DNA of 64,000 nt, taken from Sulfurovum sp. XGS-02. GTDB taxonomy: Bacteria > Campylobacterota > Campylobacteria > Campylobacterales > Sulfurovaceae. Below the pieces are notes generated by a model. The model was not told the origin of the DNA and made no database searches. It worked only from the letters and a program-made list of their open reading frames with translations. The stretch lies in the NCBI RefSeq assembly GCF_023213175.1, contig NZ_CP093312.1, positions 1,240,001 through 1,304,000 of the forward strand, in the 5' to 3' direction. The translations under genes and the position numbers were made by a program. This document shows, one piece after another, positions 42,812 through 51,440 of the stretch; within the stretch, counting starts at the first letter, position 1, and every line of letters begins with the position of its first letter.

Positions 42812-44563
42812 TTACTGCATCTCTTCAAGTTGATTTATTTCATTTTTCAATCTACTTATTTTATTGGCTTTAGCAATATCTTTATCAAATAAAATTAATT
42901 CTATTTCTATGATATGATTATCTAAAATTTGTTTTATATAATCGTCACCCATTGATAATAATATATACTCAAACATCTTTTGATTAGCCCCATATTCCTT
43001 ACGTAAATCATCATAATTAGGTTTTTTTGCTGATTCTTCTTTCTTAACTTTATCATAAAAGGTAAGTATTGCCTGAATTGCACTTTGAGAAAAATCACCG
43101 GACAACCCTTCATCCATAAAAAAGCTATCAGTTAAAATCGTATGAATATCAGCCCCAAAAGTTTGATTAATATTTTTGAGTCCATCAACAACTTTACAAT
43201 ATCCATCATCATCTTTATCCAAAAAAAGAATATTTTCTTTGGCAATATCTGAGAGCAGGAAGGGAGAGTGTGAAGCAAAAATTATATGGAACTTGTAATC
43301 TGCCCCATATCTACTTAATATATTTTTATGTACATGTATAAAAAAACGCAAAACAGAATCAAAAATCGATTTTTGCCATCTTGGATGTAAATTATTTTCT
43401 ATTTCATCAAGTAAAATGATAATATTCTTTACATCTCCACGCTTCGGTCTAAATGAAAAAACTGCATTCAGTAGTAAATAGAAGTTCAAGAGAAAATTCT
43501 CCTCGCCACTACTTAAACTCCTAAAATAAATTTCAAAAAACTGGTCTTGATTATTCCGATTATAGAGATAAAGTTCTTTATACTTTATCATTAATTCGAT
43601 AGCATCTTCCATACTTAACTCAATCTCTTCGGATGCAGTACAACTCTCATTCACATATAATTTCAGAGTAGTTAAAAAATTATCTAGTGCCTCTGCATAC
43701 TCCTCAGGTCTTATCGATTGCATATATTCTTCTCCATCTTCGCTTGTATAAAACTCCGGTATCTGAAAAAACTTCTGTGCCTTCTCCAAAAAAGTTGTAT
43801 TCCAGCCGATACTATTTGCTGTACTATTTGAGGCAATTAACAATGTAACTGTTGGCTCATTTTGAATTTTAAACGGAATAAATGTTTTATAGTCTTTATA
43901 AAACTCTAAAATCGAAAAAGTTTTCGCAAAATTAAAATTATTTCGCATCTCTTTTATGAAAAATGCATCCTGCTGTCTATATCCAGAAGAGGATGGATTA
44001 TTGCCAAAATAACGATTTGAATTTAAAACCATATTTAATAATGTTTGAACTTTTAAATTCTCATTTGCCACATTACTATCACCATGGCCTGTACCAGATT
44101 TTATAAATCTTTGCAAAACTGGTGCAATAAATTCTTCAATATAATTATCAAAATAACCATTACTAAAACTAGAGGAATTATAAATAGTTGAAATGTGTGT
44201 TTTGAGTGTATCTAAAGTATGAACTGTACGGTCCTCTACTTCAAGATTACTAAAAATAATCTCCTCATCACCATTTTTAAGTATACATACAATACCATTA
44301 TCAATGTATCGGTCAATATCTCCTACTTGTAGTTTTGCAATAACTTCAAATATACTACTCTTCCCACTCCCATTTTTTCCAACAATAGCACTAATTCTAA
44401 TGTTTTTTGAAAATAATTTAGAGTAATTGCCTGGGTTATCTTCATGAGTAATTTCTTTAGTTGACTCCGAATATGTGTAAACATATGGTGAAGAAAAATT
44501 AAATCCCTCTTCTTTTATGTTTTTATACTCTTTAACCCACAAATAAACAAGTTCCACCGTCAT
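42812..44563 (-). CDS. SMC/ABC-type AAA ATPase, Septu PtuA-like
   Basis: 583 aa. Walker A VGKNGSGKSS (62-70), signature LSSGEENFLLNFY, Walker B IILLDEIENNLHP and the His switch IIFASHSPFLLSDI: a complete ABC/SMC-like ATPase with a long helical middle region. With the downstream HNH protein it forms a Septu-like pair, in which the ATPase is thought to hold the nuclease in check until infection. No TOPRIM domain, so not an OLD/Gabija GajA protein. Confidence 0.8.
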   Translation of the reverse strand: MTVELVYLWVKEYKNIKEEGFNFSSPYVYTYSESTKEITHEDNPGNYSKLFSKNIRISAIVGKNGSGKSSIFEVIAKLQVGDIDRYIDNGIVCILKNGDEEIIFSNLEVEDRTVHTLDTLKTHISTIYNSSSFSNGYFDNYIEEFIAPVLQRFIKSGTGHGDSNVANENLKVQTLLNMVLNSNRYFGNNPSSSGYRQQDAFFIKEMRNNFNFAKTFSILEFYKDYKTFIPFKIQNEPTVTLLIASNSTANSIGWNTTFLEKAQKFFQIPEFYTSEDGEEYMQSIRPEEYAEALDNFLTTLKLYVNESCTASEEIELSMEDAIELMIKYKELYLYNRNNQDQFFEIYFRSLSSGEENFLLNFYLLLNAVFSFRPKRGDVKNIIILLDEIENNLHPRWQKSIFDSVLRFFIHVHKNILSRYGADYKFHIIFASHSPFLLSDIAKENILFLDKDDDGYCKVVDGLKNINQTFGADIHTILTDSFFMDEGLSGDFSQSAIQAILTFYDKVKKEESAKKPNYDDLRKEYGANQKMFEYILLSMGDDYIKQILDNHIIEIELILFDKDIAKANKISRLKNEINQLEEMQ

Positions 44564-44605
44564 CCCCTTTTTATAGTTTTTATCATTATTCTTCTGTATC
44601 TATGT

Positions 44606-44770
44606 CTATATTTTTTCGTACAGGCTTTCAATATTCTCTAAATACCAATCCATTGGTATATGTGTTGCAATCTTTGCATGTTCATTAACAATATACTTAT
44701 TTAGTTCGCATCAAGTGAAGCTTTACATTCTTCATGTTTTTTCTATACCATTCTTGTGAATGATTTCTAT
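44606..44770 (-). pseudogene. Broken small coding remnant
   Basis: Two minus-strand frames join into sense only if shifted: NHSQEWYRKNMK..., EECKASLDAN and then LNKYIVNEHAKIATHIPMDWY down to LYEKI and a stop at 44606. No start codon or ribosome site serves it. Looks like a decayed gene of the defence island; family unknown. Confidence 0.3.
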
Positions 44771-44793
44771 TATTCTTTAAAGTACTTATTTCT

Positions 44794-45699
44794 CTAAAGC
44801 TTTTTGAGTACATTAATATGTTCAAGTATCTTTTTATTTTTACCAAATACTTCTTGTTCATATTCTAGTAATATATGATCGATTAACTTTTTATAAACAG
44901 GATCATTACAACGATTTTTTAATCTCTCATAATCTAAATGTTCTAACATTGCATATTTTTTAATTAGTTCCATATATTTTTTCCCACCAAATTCTTGAAG
45001 AAAAAATATGTGTAAAAATAATAATTGAGATTCGTTAGATGTTAATTGTGCTCTTATCATATTTGTATGAAATTTTGCTTCATCTATTCTCTCATTATAA
45101 AATTTATCAATAAACTTGAGAATTTGATATAAATTAATAAAATAATATTTAAACTCATTCTCATCATCTAAAAATAAACTATCTTTAAACATTGCTGCCA
45201 CTGTCTCAATATTTTGTGATCCACTAACAGTAGTACAAAAACCATTAAAAAAATCAAGAATATGGTTTTGTTTACGTGAACTTCCATTAGGAACGATTTT
45301 TTCATCTGCGACAAATTTTTCTCTTATCTTGTTAAATCTATTCAACATTTGAAAAAATCTATTATCAAAACTTTGTTGTTCCATCTCAAGTTTTTGCTTT
45401 TCTAAAGCATCTTTTTGTCCAGTTAATTCATCTCTTGTAGACTTTAATTCTTTTCTTTGTAATTCAACTGAAATTATAACTCCTGCAAATGCTAATCCTG
45501 TAAAAAGACTAGTAAGAACATTAAAGCTATCACCGAAAAGACCTAAGAAAGATAAAGGGGTAGATGGAGGAAAATCAAATTCAAAATCATTTGCCGACCA
45601 AAACATTACTGCCATAAATACAAACCAACTTATAAATATTAATAAAAACACCTTCCAATATGAACCTATGTTGTATTCTTTATCTTTGCTATTTTCCAT
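44794..45699 (-). CDS. Membrane protein of the putative phage abortive infection (putAbiC) family
   Basis: 301 aa from ATG 45699 (GGAG 6 nt upstream; an extension to 45744 lacks one). Two N-terminal membrane helices (about 15-36 and 48-75) are followed by a coiled coil rich in Lys/Glu/Gln (LTGQKDALEKQKLEMEQQ) and SFDNRFFQMLNRFNKI, the hallmark of putAbiC proteins. The C-terminal part is helical. By family it is expected to stop growth of infected cells. It lies downstream of the STAS/ATPase pair. Confidence 0.7.
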   Translation of the reverse strand: MENSKDKEYNIGSYWKVFLLIFISWFVFMAVMFWSANDFEFDFPPSTPLSFLGLFGDSFNVLTSLFTGLAFAGVIISVELQRKELKSTRDELTGQKDALEKQKLEMEQQSFDNRFFQMLNRFNKIREKFVADEKIVPNGSSRKQNHILDFFNGFCTTVSGSQNIETVAAMFKDSLFLDDENEFKYYFINLYQILKFIDKFYNERIDEAKFHTNMIRAQLTSNESQLLFLHIFFLQEFGGKKYMELIKKYAMLEHLDYERLKNRCNDPVYKKLIDHILLEYEQEVFGKNKKILEHINVLKKL

Positions 45700-45887
45700 T
45701 TCATCTCCAAAACTAATTTTTATAAAATCACTATTTAAGGTCATTCAAAAAATTTGCTGTTTTCCCTTTCTTTTATTATTTAAATCATCTTCTTCTATTA
45801 ATCCATTCACAACTAGACTACGTTAACCAAATTATTCTTTTGATGCTTTGTAAAGTTTACCTTTAATCAATTCCAATAAAAAATTAT

Positions 45888-46115
45888 TTAAATTCTTAAA
45901 TTTAATCCTTTTTTATAAACATTATATGTTATTTCTTTAGATAATATAATAGTAAGTTGCTGAATAAAAGAGTCTGTACAAATATCTACTTCTTTAAAAT
46001 TCAATACTATGATTTCTTGATTATCAGAAATATTTTTTAAAATTAAATTTTTAATTTTAATACCAACTTGATGACTATTCAAAGGTTCAAATTCTTTTAA
46101 ATTTATTATTACCAT
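45888..46115 (-). CDS. STAS-like (DUF4325) protein, possible anti-sigma antagonist analogue
   Basis: 75 aa: VIINLKEF, EIIVLNFKEVDICTDSFIQQL is the core strand-helix of STAS-like DUF4325 domains, with Thr/Ser at the position phosphorylated in SpoIIAA relatives. It lies 12 bp after the HATPase gene. After its stop, a shifted frame continues as NLNNFLLELIKGKLYKASKE, so the C-terminus may be truncated by a small deletion. Confidence 0.65.
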   Translation of the reverse strand: MVIINLKEFEPLNSHQVGIKIKNLILKNISDNQEIIVLNFKEVDICTDSFIQQLTIILSKEITYNVYKKGLNLRI

Positions 46116-46127
46116 AATATTATCTTT

Positions 46128-47099
46128 CTAAAAATCATCAAGTATACTATCATCTAAGTCATCCATCGAAAAATCAAAAAAATCATCAAAATCATCTTCT
46201 TCATAATCATCATGACTAGCATTAAAAATTGATCTTGTATCAATATCACTACTACAACCAATTATAATTTTAAAGTGCGTACCAATAATTGGACTTTTTA
46301 TAGATATTATACCATCAGGGTTAATACTATTAAAAGAAATTTCATATTCATTGGTACGACAAGTAATAGCACCATTGGAACTTAAAACAAAATCTTTTAA
46401 TTTAGCTAGGCCATTACCCCTTGAAGGCATTATTTCCTTATGTCTAGAGGTATTTTGTTCGAATGCCTTTTTTAACACTTCCTCCCTAGATAACTCTGGA
46501 TAAGCAGTCTCTAAACTATTTACTATTCCAATACCAGAATCAGAAATACCGATCTCTATGTTATTTTTTTGCCCACCATAATATTGTGCACATACAAACC
46601 CAGGTTTACTTACACTTCTTTCAGCTTGTTTAAACTCACCACCATTGCAGTGTTCTAATATATTATCTGTTACTTCATATGTTGTAAGTAAAATACCTAA
46701 TATTAAGTTTTCTTTATTTTGTATATGTGCTTTTAGTATGGCTTTTAATCTTTCATCTATAAAATCGGGGTCTTCGTCATTCTGCACTTTTTTACACTCC
46801 ATCATATTTCTCAATACAGAGTGTCTATTAAATCTCTCTTCTAAATTATAATTTAAATTTTTAAAAAAATCTGCTCTTTGTAGATATTTAATATCATCAA
46901 AATCATTAAATGATATTTTTATCTGTGGCTTGGTGCTATTTCTTAAGTTAACTAGTGTAGATAGAAAAGCTATTCCACTAGGTTTTGAAAAAACTTTATA
47001 AAATTTAATTGTTAGATCTCCAGATATATCAATTAAATGCTCATAATTGTTAGATACGTACTCAAATGTGAGATCATTGTCGATTACTATATTTGTCAT
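46128..47099 (-). CDS. Histidine-kinase-like ATPase (HATPase_c), anti-sigma-factor type
   Basis: 323 aa. Residues about 1-110 are unrecognised. The Bergerat fold follows: N box TTYEVTDNILEHC, G1 box ISDSGIGI, and G2 SRGNGLAKL. There is no phospho-acceptor His domain, so it is not a sensor kinase. The tail is strikingly acidic (EEDDFDDFFDF...). With the adjacent STAS-like protein it recalls SpoIIAB-SpoIIAA partner switching. Confidence 0.75.
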   Translation of the reverse strand: MTNIVIDNDLTFEYVSNNYEHLIDISGDLTIKFYKVFSKPSGIAFLSTLVNLRNSTKPQIKISFNDFDDIKYLQRADFFKNLNYNLEERFNRHSVLRNMMECKKVQNDEDPDFIDERLKAILKAHIQNKENLILGILLTTYEVTDNILEHCNGGEFKQAERSVSKPGFVCAQYYGGQKNNIEIGISDSGIGIVNSLETAYPELSREEVLKKAFEQNTSRHKEIMPSRGNGLAKLKDFVLSSNGAITCRTNEYEISFNSINPDGIISIKSPIIGTHFKIIIGCSSDIDTRSIFNASHDDYEEDDFDDFFDFSMDDLDDSILDDF

Positions 47100-47420
47100 T
47101 ATTTAACTTTCTGTACTGTATAGATAAACTTGATTATATTCTTGTTAACTTAGTAGTCACCTAAAAAACTCTTTAATCTATCAAAAGCTTATCATATGTG
47201 AGACATTTTAACTTCTCCTAAGAACAACACTCATTTTTATCTTTATTATAAATAATAATCGCTAATATGATTCAACTTTTATGACAGTACTAACTTATTC
47301 ATATACCCCCCCCCAATTAAATACATCTTAAAAAATATTTTATTTACCACATAATAGTTTAATTATTACCGTAAATAAAAGCAGAATTAAAAAATATAAT
47401 AAATATATGGAGGATTTCTT
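47100..47420. promoter_or_regulatory. Divergent promoter region with C9 homopolymer
   Basis: 321 bp without a gene, between the HATPase operon and the restriction regulator. A nine-C tract (47306-47314) stands alone in AT-rich sequence. A TATAAT box (47395-47400) lies 20 nt before the HTH gene start, which has a GGAGG site. Confidence 0.55.
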
Positions 47421-47945
47421 ATGAAATTTGAAAACTTTAATTCTGAACTTGGTCGTTTACTGAAAAGTGCAAGAGAACAACAAGCTTTAACACTTTATGA
47501 ACTTGCATACAACTCAGATATTGTAGCTGATCATATTCAAAAGATTGAGAGTGCAAAGCATGGAGGTATACAAATAATAACTTATGCAAAATTACTAGTA
47601 GGTCTAAATATGGGTTTATCTTTTAAACCAATGGATGATAAGAAAACTAAAATTTTTCCTTCTACAGAAATGCAAAATACTTTATCTACATTATTCTTAG
47701 ATCTGACGAAAGACCCAAACTTACAATTTTTAAACTTTAATATTGAACACCTATTAAAACAAATAGGAAAAGAAATCAAAAAAAGAAGAAAGGCTTTCGG
47801 ACTATCAGAAAAAGCGCTAGCTAAAAAAGCTCAAGTCTCAAATACAACAATATCTCGTGTAGAAAGTGGAAAATATAACTTTCAATTAAGGACTCTCTAT
47901 AAAGTTACTCATGAATTAAAAAAACAAAATAAAGGATTTAAATGA
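47421..47945 (+). CDS. Double XRE-family HTH regulator
   Basis: 174 aa with two HTH_3 domains: residues about 7-65 (LLKSAREQQALTLYELAYNS) and 112-170 (IKKRRKAFGLSEKALAKKA, then VSNTTISRVESG). A duplicated XRE protein of this kind is unusual. Its stop overlaps the start of the restriction enzyme by 4 bp, so it probably times R-M expression like a controller protein. Confidence 0.8.
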   Translation: MKFENFNSELGRLLKSAREQQALTLYELAYNSDIVADHIQKIESAKHGGIQIITYAKLLVGLNMGLSFKPMDDKKTKIFPSTEMQNTLSTLFLDLTKDPNLQFLNFNIEHLLKQIGKEIKKRRKAFGLSEKALAKKAQVSNTTISRVESGKYNFQLRTLYKVTHELKKQNKGFK

Positions 47946-49138
47946 CCTTTACTCCTAATAGTAATGAAGAAAAATATATTGATATACTAGATAGCTCAAC
48001 ACATGGTGAATTTGTTTTGATTCGGATGACACCTACTATGTTGAATAAGTCAATCATTGATGCTTCCCATCCATTAAGGTTATTATTAAAAGAAAATCTG
48101 GGAATAGACTATTCTACAATGGAACAAGGAGCTAAAAATGGTCTCAAAGAAGAAGTAGAATTATTAGTTAATGGTGAAATACAGACTCGTTCTATCAGTT
48201 ATTATAGACCAAAAACAAAAAAAGGTGATCCCCGGTTTTGGATTTCTAGACTTCATAACGAAGTTAAACCTTTTGATATGCTATTGTTAACAGTATGGGA
48301 AGGAAGATTGTATGCCTTACCATTAGTTGGAGATATTGAGCTTTTTGCAACTGTATTAAAAAAAATATTTTATGTTGATACTAAGACCTTGCCTTCTGCA
48401 GTACTTGAAGTACAAGATATGATTAAAGGTCTTTACCGAAGAGGTTGGATAAAAACACTTAGAGCTGGAGATACAGGTGTAGGATATACATTTGAAACAG
48501 AAAATAACATAAAAGAAAACTCTAGCAAAGAACCGGATCATAAAGGGGTGGAAATTAAGTGTTCAAGGCTAGGTACTTCTACGTTACAAACGTTATTTTC
48601 AAGAACACCGAACTATTCTGACCTTCCCAATAAAAGAAAAGATTTAGTCGTAAATTATGGATATTGGGATAGTGAAAAGAGTCGGTATGCACTTTATATG
48701 ACAATTAAGGTAAATGAAGAGAACTCCAAGGGATGGAAGCTAGAGTTTGATTATGAACAAGAACGAATTTATGTCGTAAAAAATGGAGAAAAGGTTGTCT
48801 TTTATGAATATTCAGCTTTACAGGATGCACTTGCACAAAAGCATAAACGTACAGTTTTCATAAAGGCACAATCACAAAATCGTAAAAAGAAAAATGATAC
48901 TAACGAAGAGTTTTTATACGAATCAGCATTTTATTGTGAAGATAGCTCGTTTATTAACTTTATAGCCCTGATGGAAGAAGGTAAGGTAAGCTTGGACTTT
49001 GCTATACACCATAGCCCTGAAACAGGAAAAACCCGTGACCATGGTTTCCTCTGGAGAATTAGTAAAGAATTTATTCCATTACTCTTTAAGAGGCAAGTTC
49101 AGCTATGCATCAAAGATTCAGATTGTCAAAAATCTTGA
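47942..49138 (+). CDS. MvaI/BcnI-family restriction endonuclease
   Basis: 398 aa. TGVGYTFETENNIKENSSKE followed by PDHKGVEIKCSR is the MvaI/BcnI catalytic block (Asp, then Glu-x-Lys). Family members cut CC(W or S)GG-type sites as monomers. The first 160 residues are an extra domain, perhaps for target recognition. It converges with and overlaps the methyltransferase gene by 13 bp, the layout of a type II R-M system. Confidence 0.85.
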   Translation: MTFTPNSNEEKYIDILDSSTHGEFVLIRMTPTMLNKSIIDASHPLRLLLKENLGIDYSTMEQGAKNGLKEEVELLVNGEIQTRSISYYRPKTKKGDPRFWISRLHNEVKPFDMLLLTVWEGRLYALPLVGDIELFATVLKKIFYVDTKTLPSAVLEVQDMIKGLYRRGWIKTLRAGDTGVGYTFETENNIKENSSKEPDHKGVEIKCSRLGTSTLQTLFSRTPNYSDLPNKRKDLVVNYGYWDSEKSRYALYMTIKVNEENSKGWKLEFDYEQERIYVVKNGEKVVFYEYSALQDALAQKHKRTVFIKAQSQNRKKKNDTNEEFLYESAFYCEDSSFINFIALMEEGKVSLDFAIHHSPETGKTRDHGFLWRISKEFIPLLFKRQVQLCIKDSDCQKS

Positions 49139-50529
49139 AGTAAACTCTTTATGTGTTCCGCTATGGCTTTTGCCATAAGTGGAGGTACAGCATTGCCTAC
49201 TTGTGTATATTGAGGAACTTCGGTTTTTCTTTTATCTCCACCTGTTGTTTCTTTAGACCTAAATTCAAAATAGTCAGGAAAAGACTGGAACCTAGCTTGT
49301 TCTCGTACTGTTACTGTTCTAGGATAAACAGGATGTATGACATCATCTGGGACACTAACTACTGTTGGGGAAGGTTTATCAAGTTTTAATGGTCTTTGTG
49401 AGTGTTTTTTTGTTTCTAGCTCAATTATTTTACTAACGAGTTCTTCTTGGTTAGTGGCAATAATAGTACTATCCGGTGCCATAGCGGGAAAAGAACACGT
49501 CTCAATTTCTTTATGTATTTGCTCTAAAAAACTAGGATCTTGTGAAGAGGTATATTTGGCAGCCATATTAAATACTTTTGTAGAGACATCATTCATTGAA
49601 AAGTATTGGTAAAGTCTAAAACGTTGTTCAACTTTTTCTGTATGTTTACGTAAAACTTGGTTAGCATTTGGCGAAGTACCATTTTTAATGACTTTTTTAA
49701 AGCCACTTTTTTTGTTGAGGTTATCCAAATATTTTTGATTGTTAAATGGTTCTTCAAATAAGTCGCCAATAGCATCACTGACAGAAAGTATTTCCTTTTC
49801 TTTGACCGTAGGTACTGGACAAAGTGGTGATATTTCTTTACCGCTATAGTAGTTTTTCGAATTCCAGATATCTTTAGTAGCAAAAAGGCTTTTCTTCTCT
49901 GCAATATCTTTCCGTATACCAAGTAGCATTACTCTAGGTCTATGTTGTGGAACACCATAATGCATGGCATTAAGTTGAAGTTCTTGTACAACATATTGTG
50001 TAGACTCTTTGTCTTCTCCAAAACCTGTTTCTAAAAGTGTTTTGATTTGAGAAAAAGGTGCATCTTTATCATGCTTATTAAAGCGTTGTCTCATACCAAC
50101 GACATTTTCCATTAGTACTGCTTTAGGTTTGAATATTTCAACATATTCTAAAAATTGCCAAGGAAGCTGATTTCTATGATCTTTTGGATTACGCTTGCCT
50201 GCAAGTGAAAATCCTTGGCAAGGAGGTCCACCAATAATGACATCTATTTCTTGAAGCTTTTGCTTTGTTTGTTCAAGTAATTTAGGCTTTTCAAGTAATT
50301 CTAAAGTTTCTCCAATAAATAAACCTTCATCAAGTTTTTCTTCTATGGGTTTTTGCAGAAAATTTTTCCATTCAGAATCATTTTTAATATTTTTAATAAA
50401 ATTATGGTAAAAAGTTTCTCCAGCCATACTGGACTTTTCAACCGCAAAACCAAGTTTAAACCCTGCAGCTTCAAATCCAAGCGTTAAACCACCACAACCA
50501 GCAAATAAGTCTATATATTTATGTTCCAT
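49126..50529 (-). CDS. DNA (cytosine-5) methyltransferase
   Basis: 467 aa. Motif I DLFAGCGGLTLGFEAAGF, motif IV GGPPCQGFSLAGKR with the catalytic Cys, motif VI MENVVGM, motif VIII-like QHRPRVMLLGIR and a C-terminal motif X region (QVGNAVPPLMAKAIAEH). It protects the host against the convergent MvaI/BcnI-type enzyme. A cytosine methylase (DruM) is also part of type II Druantia, so an association with the operon at 51.4 kb cannot be excluded. Confidence 0.93.
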   Translation of the reverse strand: MEHKYIDLFAGCGGLTLGFEAAGFKLGFAVEKSSMAGETFYHNFIKNIKNDSEWKNFLQKPIEEKLDEGLFIGETLELLEKPKLLEQTKQKLQEIDVIIGGPPCQGFSLAGKRNPKDHRNQLPWQFLEYVEIFKPKAVLMENVVGMRQRFNKHDKDAPFSQIKTLLETGFGEDKESTQYVVQELQLNAMHYGVPQHRPRVMLLGIRKDIAEKKSLFATKDIWNSKNYYSGKEISPLCPVPTVKEKEILSVSDAIGDLFEEPFNNQKYLDNLNKKSGFKKVIKNGTSPNANQVLRKHTEKVEQRFRLYQYFSMNDVSTKVFNMAAKYTSSQDPSFLEQIHKEIETCSFPAMAPDSTIIATNQEELVSKIIELETKKHSQRPLKLDKPSPTVVSVPDDVIHPVYPRTVTVREQARFQSFPDYFEFRSKETTGGDKRKTEVPQYTQVGNAVPPLMAKAIAEHIKSLLQDF

Positions 50530-50638
50530 GAAAAGAATTATAGCTATATTAATAAAAAAAGTCCAGGAATTATTTCAAAATGACATTTTTATTTTACAAT
50601 TAATCAAATTTTTTAAAAGAATTATTGTAAGCTACAAT

Positions 50639-51316
50639 ATGATGGTTGATAAAAAAAGAATTTTTTATTTTAAAATAAAATTATTAGATTGGTTTCAACA
50701 TAATCAACGTAGTTTTCCCTGGCGAGAAGCAAACAGGTCTTGTTATGAAATTGTGATTGCTGAAATTCTTCTTCAACGAACAAAAGCAGAAACAGTAAAA
50801 AAATATTATCAAGTATTTTTGAATAGGTTTAATAGTTGGGAGAGTCTAGCTGCTTCAACAGAAGTAGAAATAGGTGAATATTTAAAGCCTTTTGGTTTAT
50901 GGCGCCAAAGATCAAAAAGAATAAAAGCATTAGCTCAGGAGATTGAACGTTTACACGGATTACCAAAGTCCAAGAAGCAGCTAGAGAAACTTCCAATAAT
51001 GGGAAAATACATTGTAAATACAATATTAACACAGTGTTATGGTCATAAAGAAGCATTTGTTGATGTAAATATGGTCCGTGTATTAGAAAGGTTTTTTAGA
51101 CCGGGAGAAAAAGTTGATTTCCGATATGATCCTTTCATTCAGAATCTTGCTAAAAAAATAGTTTATCGGCAAAAACATAAAGAAACTATTTTTTTAAATT
51201 GGGCTATATTAGATTTTTCAGCATTAGTTTGTAAAAGCAAAAACCCTTTATGTAGCAAATGCCCATTATATAGAAAATGTAATTACTACCATTTAAACAC
51301 ACTTGATAATTCTTAA
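50639..51316 (+). CDS. HhH-GPD glycosylase with Fe-S cluster, Mig-like T:G mismatch glycosylase
   Basis: 225 aa. MutY/EndoIII fold: FPWREANRSCYEIVIAEILL, hairpin LPIMGKYIVNTIL, catalytic Asp in AFVDVNMVRVL and a 4Fe-4S loop C-x6-C-x2-C-x5-C near the end. The residue matching the lyase Lys of EndoIII (GRK) is Tyr (GKY), as in the thymine glycosylase Mig of Methanothermobacter, which also accompanies a cytosine methylase. It probably repairs T:G left by 5-methylcytosine deamination. ATG 50639 is chosen; the frame stays open to 50528 inside the methylase promoter. Confidence 0.82.
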   Translation: MMVDKKRIFYFKIKLLDWFQHNQRSFPWREANRSCYEIVIAEILLQRTKAETVKKYYQVFLNRFNSWESLAASTEVEIGEYLKPFGLWRQRSKRIKALAQEIERLHGLPKSKKQLEKLPIMGKYIVNTILTQCYGHKEAFVDVNMVRVLERFFRPGEKVDFRYDPFIQNLAKKIVYRQKHKETIFLNWAILDFSALVCKSKNPLCSKCPLYRKCNYYHLNTLDNS

Positions 51317-51440
51317 TACATTAATACTCTTACTAATAAACAACATAAGTATTTTAATACAAATTACATTATTAAAATAAATATTTAGTCTAAATTTAAA
51401 CTTAAACAGTTATTATTATGTGTACTTGTAAGGGAATTGT

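Noticed and set aside
49126-50529. Firm assignment of the cytosine methylase as DruM of a Druantia type II system
   Set aside because: It is on the opposite strand and overlaps a restriction enzyme gene, so its role in R-M is better supported.
50528-50638. Upstream extension of the Mig-like glycosylase
   Set aside because: It would begin inside the methylase start codon and encodes no conserved residues; the fold begins after ATG 50639.
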